This document shows positions 1 through 4,356 of a DNA stretch of 9,795 nt, one piece after another; the first letter of the stretch is position 1; every line of letters starts with the position of its first letter. Position numbers and translations under genes: made by a program. Location: NCBI GenBank assembly GCA_946641795.1, contig CAMPBZ010000031.1, positions 1 to 9,795 of the forward strand, given 5' to 3'. Under the pieces are notes generated by a model. The model was not told the DNA's origin. It worked only from the letters and a program-made list of their open reading frames with translations, and did no database searches. Source of the DNA: an uncultured Clostridia bacterium. Lineage in GTDB: Bacteria > Bacillota > Clostridia > Oscillospirales > CAG-272.

Positions 1-141
1 GGTGTTATCCGCATTTTCTTCCAGCGCTGTGAGCGGATTGGTATAACTTAATATTTCCGTTTCCTTGGGCAACACTTTCTCTGCGGCGCTTTTTAAGCGG
101 ATAAGCCCCAATTCTTCGTCGTCAACGAGCAATACTCTCAT
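1..141 (-). CDS. Response regulator receiver domain, N-terminal part (truncated by window edge)
   Basis: The first 47 codons of a response regulator are visible; the rest lies beyond position 1. The reading starts MRVLLVDDEELGLIRLKS, which is the first beta strand of a CheY-like receiver domain followed by the paired acidic residues (Asp7, Asp8) that bind Mg2+. The phospho-acceptor aspartate, expected near residue 50-55, and the output domain are outside the window. Its ATG at 141-139 overlaps the TGA of the upstream histidine kinase as ATGA, and a G-rich Shine-Dalgarno-like stretch (AAGGGGG) lies in the end of the kinase gene. The two are therefore translationally coupled and form one two-component system. 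The usual partner of a LytS/YesM-type kinase is a LytTR- or AraC-type regulator. The opening here resembles LytTR-type regulators more, but that is inference because the output domain cannot be seen. Confidence 0.88.
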   Translation of the reverse strand, partial: MRVLLVDDEELGLIRLKSAAEKVLPKETEILSYTNPLTALEENADNT

Positions 142-1409
142 CTGATCGCCCCCTTTTTAAAAGTAACCGTAACCGAAGTGCCTTGCCCTTTTTCGCTTTG
201 AACGGCAACTTCGCCGCCGCAATTTTTAATTCTGAATTTTACATTGTTGATACCGACGTGGGTATTCTCTTCAAAATGAACTTCTTGCATATCGAAGCCA
301 ACGCCATCGTCAATGATCTCCACCACATAGTCCTCTGCGGTCTCCCTCGTTTTTATGGTAAGAGTGCCGCCTTCTATCTTTTTTAATATACCGTGCTTGA
401 TTGCGTTTTCTACGATTGGCTGAATAGACAGCGGCGGAACGTTAAAATCTACGGCTTCAATATCGTAGTTGACGGTTAATCTATCGTTAAAGCGCATCTT
501 TTCAAGTGAAACGTAGTTTTTTATATGCTTTAACTCCTCTTCAAACGGGATCAGCCGCGTTTCGGTAAGCGACGATAAATTGTGCCGCAAATATTCGGTA
601 AAATCGTCAAGCATTGCCTGTGCCTGATTGGGATTGATGGAAATCAGCGTTGATATTGAGGACAGCGAGTTATAAACAAAGTGCGGTTTTATCTGCGAAA
701 GCATTATTTTTATTTGTGCGTCTTTATTCTTTTCTTCCTCGATAGACAGATCAATATTTTTTTGCACGTTGACGAAGAAAAACAGCATTTCGATGGCGAT
801 AATAACGGCGGCGTACGCAATGGCGTAGCCTTTGAATATGTTTTGCAAAATGATTGCCCCAAACGGCAAAAAGCAATACAAGCCAAAAGCAGTCTTTTCC
901 CTTGCGGTTAAGTTTTTATTGGTTGCCGTAAAGATAGCAATTAAAACAAACATTACAAATTGATACCCTTGCGACAGAACCATGGTTTTGCTTCTTAAAT
1001 ACGCCCCGTTTTCTGCCGTAAAGAAAATGCCTGTGAAAATGTTTACAATATCCAGCACGATAAACGCGGCAAACAGCACATAGTTTACAATGTGGATCGC
1101 TTTTTGGGCTGTTCCCGAACTATTCACATAATTCTTGACATACTTACACAACATAAAAACTTCTATGTTGTTCATTATATAAAAAGCCGTATAAAATGCG
1201 ATGATGTAAACGTTGCTCGTATAAGCGGTTTTAACAAACGCAAACGTCAGATAGGTTGCAAAATGAACGAGCGTAAAAACAAAGAAATCCAGAAGACTTT
1301 TTTCATCCTTCCGTTTTTCTTTTTTCATAAGTAAATTGACGATGTGTATTGTAAGGATTAAAATCCCCATGATACAGACCGTTACGTTAAAAACAGCGTT
1401 GTTTGTCAT
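138..1409 (-). CDS. Seven-TM sensor histidine kinase, LytS/YesM type
   Basis: A 423-residue membrane sensor kinase that should autophosphorylate on histidine and pass the phosphate to the regulator encoded just downstream. Hydrophobic segments at about residues 6-27, 40-60, 66-89, 105-130, 146-163, 172-189 and 193-215 give seven likely membrane helices with no large extracellular domain, so the signal is probably sensed in or near the membrane. A charged linker leads to the His_kinase domain (PF06580-like): H-box QIKPHFVYNSLSS with His243, N-box IQPIVENAIKHG with Asn335, G1 box DDGVGFD at about 367-373, and GQGTSV near 408-413. These features match the LytS/YesM class rather than classical HisKA kinases. 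No good ribosome binding site precedes the ATG at 1409. Its start overlaps the stop of a 22-codon leader ORF (ATGA), suggesting translation by coupling. The gene is more A+T rich than the genes to its right. The signal and ligand cannot be inferred. Confidence 0.93.
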   Translation of the reverse strand: MTNNAVFNVTVCIMGILILTIHIVNLLMKKEKRKDEKSLLDFFVFTLVHFATYLTFAFVKTAYTSNVYIIAFYTAFYIMNNIEVFMLCKYVKNYVNSSGTAQKAIHIVNYVLFAAFIVLDIVNIFTGIFFTAENGAYLRSKTMVLSQGYQFVMFVLIAIFTATNKNLTAREKTAFGLYCFLPFGAIILQNIFKGYAIAYAAVIIAIEMLFFFVNVQKNIDLSIEEEKNKDAQIKIMLSQIKPHFVYNSLSSISTLISINPNQAQAMLDDFTEYLRHNLSSLTETRLIPFEEELKHIKNYVSLEKMRFNDRLTVNYDIEAVDFNVPPLSIQPIVENAIKHGILKKIEGGTLTIKTRETAEDYVVEIIDDGVGFDMQEVHFEENTHVGINNVKFRIKNCGGEVAVQSEKGQGTSVTVTFKKGAIR

Positions 1410-1474
1410 ATCATTTGCATTATCGCTCGCCGATGCTTGGCAAGTGCCCTTTTGGTTGAATTTGTTTTTTTCAT
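1406..1474 (-). CDS. 22-residue leader ORF coupled to the sensor kinase
   Basis: A short ORF that starts with ATG at 1474 and ends with TGA at 1408-1406, the stop overlapping the kinase ATG (1409-1407) as ATGA. It begins MKKTNSTKRALAK, contains seven Lys/Arg and one His, and has no Asp, Glu or Cys. It is the first ORF after a consensus promoter and has the best Shine-Dalgarno in this operon (AAGGAA, 1483-1478), whereas the kinase start has none. It lacks the hydrophobic leader and cysteine expected of an AgrD-type signal peptide. It may be a translational coupling leader, a regulatory leader peptide, or a small cationic protein with its own role. I recognise no family. Evidence is positional (promoter, ribosome binding site, exact overlap), not homology. 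Confidence 0.5.
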   Translation of the reverse strand: MKKTNSTKRALAKHRRAIMQMI

Positions 1475-1477
1475 ATT

Positions 1478-1483
1478 TTCCTT
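1478..1483 (-). promoter_or_regulatory. Ribosome binding site of the leader ORF
   Basis: AAGGAA on the minus strand, three bases before the ATG at 1474 (about 5-6 bases counted from the GG). It is the only plausible Shine-Dalgarno between the promoter and the kinase gene, which supports translation of the leader ORF first. Confidence 0.6.
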
Positions 1484-1496
1484 GCTAACTTGTTTT

Positions 1497-1525
1497 ATTA
1501 TACTATAAAAAAACACCAAAGTCAA
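1497..1525 (-). promoter_or_regulatory. Sigma-A type promoter of the two-component operon
   Basis: On the minus strand, TTGACT (1525-1520) is followed by a 17-base spacer (1519-1503) and a perfect TATAAT (1502-1497). Transcription should begin near 1490, giving a 5' leader of only about 15 bases before the leader ORF. The promoter lies just beyond the terminator at 1560-1597, so the two-component operon is separated from the upstream PHP operon. Confidence 0.8.
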
Positions 1526-1556
1526 CACAAATAAAAATGAGCATGTCATAAATAAG

Positions 1557-1721
1557 TTATTCCCAAAAGAGCCGCCCGAGGGCGGCTCTTTTGGGAATTT
1601 TATAAGTCTTTTCCGCGGCTTTCAGCGTTTCAAGGCTTGTGATACGTGCCTTCTGCTCGTCGGTCAGAGCGTCGTAAGCCTCTCTTGCCGCGTTGATCTT
1701 CTCTTCGCACTCGGGGGTGTA
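1557..1721 (-). pseudogene. Remnant of a repeat-type surface protein C-terminus
   Basis: An open frame of 54 codons bounded on the 5' side by an in-frame TAA (1724-1722) and lacking a start codon near its beginning. It encodes a helical stretch including AREAYDALTDEQKAR, closely resembling the recurrent unit (AAREAYDALTxEQK.., followed by L..AE..Y) found near the ends of large Clostridia cell-surface or secreted proteins. After AAEKTY the reading runs into the terminator hairpin, which looks like read-through past a lost or shifted stop. It lies directly after the PHP gene on the same strand with no start or ribosome binding site. I read it as the leftover 3' end of a deleted gene that kept its terminator. 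The family resemblance is from memory of the repeat, not a search. Confidence 0.55.
1560..1597. terminator. Bidirectional hairpin terminator after the PHP operon
   Basis: A perfect 18-base inverted repeat (1560-1577 with 1580-1597), effectively a GC-rich core AGAGCCGCCC/GGGCGGCTCT flanked by AAAA and TTTT, so it can work on either strand. On the plus strand it is followed by TTTTAT; on the minus strand the U-rich part is the TTTT within the long stem. It ends transcription coming from the fusion/PHP operon and shields the two-component promoter just downstream. Confidence 0.75.
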
Positions 1722-1729
1722 TTATTCGA

Positions 1730-2605
1730 TCAATTGCACGGTTCAATCAAGCGGCGCAAAAAGTTGACTAAACCCTCGGGGTATTCGTCCCCGGCGTTCA
1801 GCCCGGTATCGCCCAGTTTGACCAGCTTGTTTGTTCCGTGGTAGTCGCTTCCCGCCGTGACGTACAGGCGGTACCGCTCGGCCAGCGCGAGCATTTGGGC
1901 GCGCAGTTTTTCGGTAAAGCCGGAATAGTAGGCCTCTACGCCCTGCAAGCCAAACTCCAACAGCCGGCGCAGGCGGTTTTCCATTTCCTCGCCCAAAATC
2001 AGCTCGTTGCCGCTCCCATAGAAGGGGTGAGCCAGCACCGGGACCCCGCCGCCCGCAAGAATGGCGCGAATGGCTTGCTCCGGCCGCACCAGCGGCCCGG
2101 CGGGAACGTGGATTTGATCCAGGTAGTCCTCAAAGGCTTCGGCAATGGTTTTGACGTATCCGAGTTCCAGCATCAGCATTGCAAGGTGTGGCTTGCCGGG
2201 GTTTTGCAGGGCGCGGATTTTTGCAACCCGATCCTCGGGCAACGAAATTCCAAACTCGGTTTTCAGTATTTCCACCCGGGCGTCCACCTTGCCCGTGCGA
2301 ATGCGGTGACAACGCTCCACAATTTCTTCCAGTTCGGGGGCGGAAGGGTCAAACCCGTAGCCCAAGATATGGTATTTTCCCTGCTCGTCCTTGCAGGAAA
2401 ACTCGGCGCCGACGATCAGTTTGGGGTCGTCGTCCTTCAAAAATTTGCGCAACAGAGCCGGCGTAGCAACAACATCGTGATCGGTGGCCGCAAAAATGGA
2501 AATGCCGGCCGCCTTCACCTTTTTTAAAAGCTCCTCCGGGGTATCGGTGCCGTCGGACATTGTGGAGTGCATATGCAAATCAAGTTTTCCAAAGCCGCAG
2601 GACAT
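1730..2605 (-). CDS. PHP-domain phosphoesterase (RNase AM / YciV-like)
   Basis: A 291-residue metal-dependent phosphoesterase of the PHP family, the usual length for YciV/TrpH-like members, which act on nucleoside 3',5'-bisphosphates or the 5' ends of RNA. The metal-binding motifs occur in order: DLHMHSTMSDG (His-x-His, about residues 9-19), ATDHD (about 40-44), GAEFSC with its Glu (about 81-86), HILGYG (about 94-99), KPHLAM, VLAHPF (about 195-200) and GSDYHG (Asp-x-His, about 253-258). All ligands expected for a three-metal PHP site appear present. No signal peptide is seen, so it should be cytoplasmic. The start is supported by AAGGAGGTG (2621-2613) seven bases before ATG. It follows the STAS fusion gene by 27 bases on the same strand and is very likely cotranscribed; a functional link to that protein is not evident. 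The exact substrate is uncertain within the family. Confidence 0.92.
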   Translation of the reverse strand: MSCGFGKLDLHMHSTMSDGTDTPEELLKKVKAAGISIFAATDHDVVATPALLRKFLKDDDPKLIVGAEFSCKDEQGKYHILGYGFDPSAPELEEIVERCHRIRTGKVDARVEILKTEFGISLPEDRVAKIRALQNPGKPHLAMLMLELGYVKTIAEAFEDYLDQIHVPAGPLVRPEQAIRAILAGGGVPVLAHPFYGSGNELILGEEMENRLRRLLEFGLQGVEAYYSGFTEKLRAQMLALAERYRLYVTAGSDYHGTNKLVKLGDTGLNAGDEYPEGLVNFLRRLIEPCN

Positions 2606-2632
2606 TCCCCGGCACCTCCTTTTTTCAAATTT

Positions 2633-4204
2633 TTAAAGCGCTTTTTGCAACGTTAAAATATTTTGCCCGTCTTGATATTCGTAGGAAACGGCGTCCATAA
2701 ACTGCTTGGTCATAAAGATCCCCAGCCCGCCGATGCCGCGCTCCTCCGCGGAAAGCGAAATATCCGGATCCTCTTTTTTCAGGGGGTCGTACGGAACGCC
2801 GCGATCGACAAAGGTGATGGAAACCGCGGCGGGGTCCTTTGCAACCGTTACCCGCAGTTTGACGCTCCCTCTGCCCGGCGCGTAGGCGTAGTTTGCAATG
2901 TTGATGAAGATCTCCTCCACCGAAACGGCGATCTGCCGCGCGATTTTTGCCGGGCAGTTGACCGTTTGCAGGTGCCCTTCCACAAACTCCTGCGCCCGCG
3001 CAAGCTCCTCGGCAACCGCGTCCAGCTCAATTTCGGCCGGCAGGAAGACCAGCGAATTTACGGTTTCCAAAAGGGCGAGCAATTCCGATTTCCAAAGCTC
3101 GATCTCTTTTTTCTGCGTTTCGTCTTCCAGCCCTCCGCGGCGGATGGAACGGCGGATCAGGCGCGTGTAGCCAATGACGCGCGCTTTGTCCTCCACCTCG
3201 CGCACGGCCGCTTCATCGTTGGTGCCGAGATAGGCCGCCAGCGATTTATGCCAGAAGGTTTTGGCGGTTTCAAAATCGAACCCCTGAAAGCGTTCGATCA
3301 CCGAATGATCCAGCTCCGAAAAGCCGATGAAGGAATTATACATACTGCCCAGCTCAAAAATCGGATGTCCGACGGCCAGAGTATCCATATCGATCAGGAG
3401 CACTTCGTCGCCCTGCAATTCCAGGTTTTTGGTGTGGTAATCGCCGTGGATCATATAATCGCTGTGCGGAACGGCGGCTACCAGCGCCAGCAGTTTTTCA
3501 CCGGCTTTTTCGGGCAGGTAATCCAGCAAAAACTTTGCCCATCCCAACGCGGTCTCCCGCATATCCGGCAATTTTCCGGCAGGAACAAGGGTGGCGTGGA
3601 TTTTTTTGAGCATTTTGACGTACTCCTCCACGCACCAGTCCATCTTTTCCGGCTCTTTGGAAAGGATTTTGGAAAACGAACGCGCGTTGAGCAGTTCAAA
3701 CACCGAGCCGTAGCTTTCCCCCACGCGCACCACGTCGTAGGAAATGGCGGTGGGAATGCCCAAAATGAGCGCCAGTTTGGCAACCTCGCGCTCGTGCTGA
3801 ATATCCGAGAGCGCGTCGGCGTTGTTGTAGGCTTTTACCACGTTATCCTTATCAATGCGGTAAATGGTGCCGTTTGCCCCGCGGCCGATCTCCTCGCACC
3901 CCTCAATGGAAACCACGCGGTAGGCCTTTTCCACCGGCATCATTTCGGTAAAACCGGTCATTTCCAAAATCTCGTAAACGTCGGAATTGACATCGGTGAT
4001 GCGCAGATTGGGGTATTGCTTTTTGATCCGCAGGATCACGCGCAGTCCGGCACTGGAAATATACTCCAATTTGCTGGCGTTCAGCTCAATGCAGGCGGAA
4101 GGATCGCCGGGCAGCTGCGCAAAAAGATCCTGCTCGGTTTGTGCGGCGTTGCCGGAATCGATCCTGCCGGTGAGATGGATGATGAATTTCGTTTCGTTTT
4201 CCAT
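2633..4204 (-). CDS. STAS / APH-like kinase / RsbW-type ATPase fusion protein
   Basis: A 523-residue three-domain cytoplasmic protein. Residues 1 to about 93 are a STAS domain (anti-sigma factor antagonist fold) with LEYISSAGLRV; Ser51 (or Ser50) aligns with the serine phosphorylated in SpoIIAA/RsbV. Residues about 103-350 are a phosphotransferase of the aminoglycoside/choline kinase fold: glycine-rich loop IGRGANGTIYR, VVKAY with Lys124, catalytic HGDYHTKN (253-260) and LIDMDT (270-275). This part resembles the TIGR02172 group. Residues about 390-523 are an RsbW/SpoIIAB-type HATPase: EEIFINIANYAY (Glu431 as likely base, Asn435 for Mg-ATP), VDRGVPYDP, and ERGIGGLGIF for the ATP lid. All key residues are present in all three domains. 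It is the first gene of its operon, starts at an ATG preceded by a modest GGGGAAG, and is followed by the PHP gene. Role is inferred: a self-contained partner-switching regulator. No sigma factor is nearby and the substrate of the middle kinase is unknown. Confidence 0.9.
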   Translation of the reverse strand: MENETKFIIHLTGRIDSGNAAQTEQDLFAQLPGDPSACIELNASKLEYISSAGLRVILRIKKQYPNLRITDVNSDVYEILEMTGFTEMMPVEKAYRVVSIEGCEEIGRGANGTIYRIDKDNVVKAYNNADALSDIQHEREVAKLALILGIPTAISYDVVRVGESYGSVFELLNARSFSKILSKEPEKMDWCVEEYVKMLKKIHATLVPAGKLPDMRETALGWAKFLLDYLPEKAGEKLLALVAAVPHSDYMIHGDYHTKNLELQGDEVLLIDMDTLAVGHPIFELGSMYNSFIGFSELDHSVIERFQGFDFETAKTFWHKSLAAYLGTNDEAAVREVEDKARVIGYTRLIRRSIRRGGLEDETQKKEIELWKSELLALLETVNSLVFLPAEIELDAVAEELARAQEFVEGHLQTVNCPAKIARQIAVSVEEIFINIANYAYAPGRGSVKLRVTVAKDPAAVSITFVDRGVPYDPLKKEDPDISLSAEERGIGGLGIFMTKQFMDAVSYEYQDGQNILTLQKAL

Positions 4205-4236
4205 AGTGCTTCCCCGTTGTTTGAATTTCTTTTTTC

Positions 4237-4265
4237 ATTCTACCATATTTTCTTCCGGTTTTCAA
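4237..4265 (-). promoter_or_regulatory. Extended -10 promoter of the STAS fusion operon
   Basis: Minus strand TTGAAA (4265-4260), a 17-base spacer (4259-4243) and TAGAAT (4242-4237), preceded by TGG, which gives an extended -10 (TGn). It gives a leader of about 25 bases before the ATG at 4204. Its -35 box lies only 18 bases from the -35 box of the oppositely directed ATPase promoter. Confidence 0.75.
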
Positions 4266-4283
4266 CTTTTTCCGAAAAAAATG

Positions 4284-4312
4284 TTGAAACAAAAATAAAA
4301 ATGTGCTATAAT
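4284..4312 (+). promoter_or_regulatory. Extended -10 promoter of the P-type ATPase gene
   Basis: Plus strand TTGAAA (4284-4289), a 17-base spacer (4290-4306) and TATAAT (4307-4312), with TGC directly before the -10 (extended -10). Transcription would start near 4319, leaving a leader of about 38 bases, too short for a known metal riboswitch. Confidence 0.8.
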
Positions 4313-4346
4313 AAAAACGCTGTTTTTTGAAATCCTATCTGAAAAT

Positions 4347-4351
4347 GGAGG
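4347..4351 (+). promoter_or_regulatory. Ribosome binding site deciding the ATPase start
   Basis: GGAGG five bases before ATG at 4357. A TTG at 4327 also opens this frame, but it has no Shine-Dalgarno and lies only about 8 bases after the expected transcription start, so 4357 is preferred. Confidence 0.85.
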
Positions 4352-4356
4352 AAAAG

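Noticed and set aside
1406..1474. Leader ORF as an AgrD-like autoinducing peptide precursor
   Set aside because: It lacks a cysteine, a hydrophobic amphipathic leader and an acidic tail, and no AgrB-like protease gene is visible. It is kept only as an unclassified leader ORF.
2663..4330. Long open frame (555 codons) on the plus strand opposite the STAS fusion gene
   Set aside because: It is the antisense shadow of a gene with three recognisable domains. The translation shows no motif and the frame runs through both divergent promoters.
4327..4356. Upstream TTG start for the ATPase
   Set aside because: It has no Shine-Dalgarno and sits about 8 bases after the predicted transcription start; the ATG at 4357 has GGAGG at ideal spacing.
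4313..4356. Metal riboswitch in the ATPase leader
   Set aside because: The leader is only about 38 bases, with no hairpin or terminator before the start codon.
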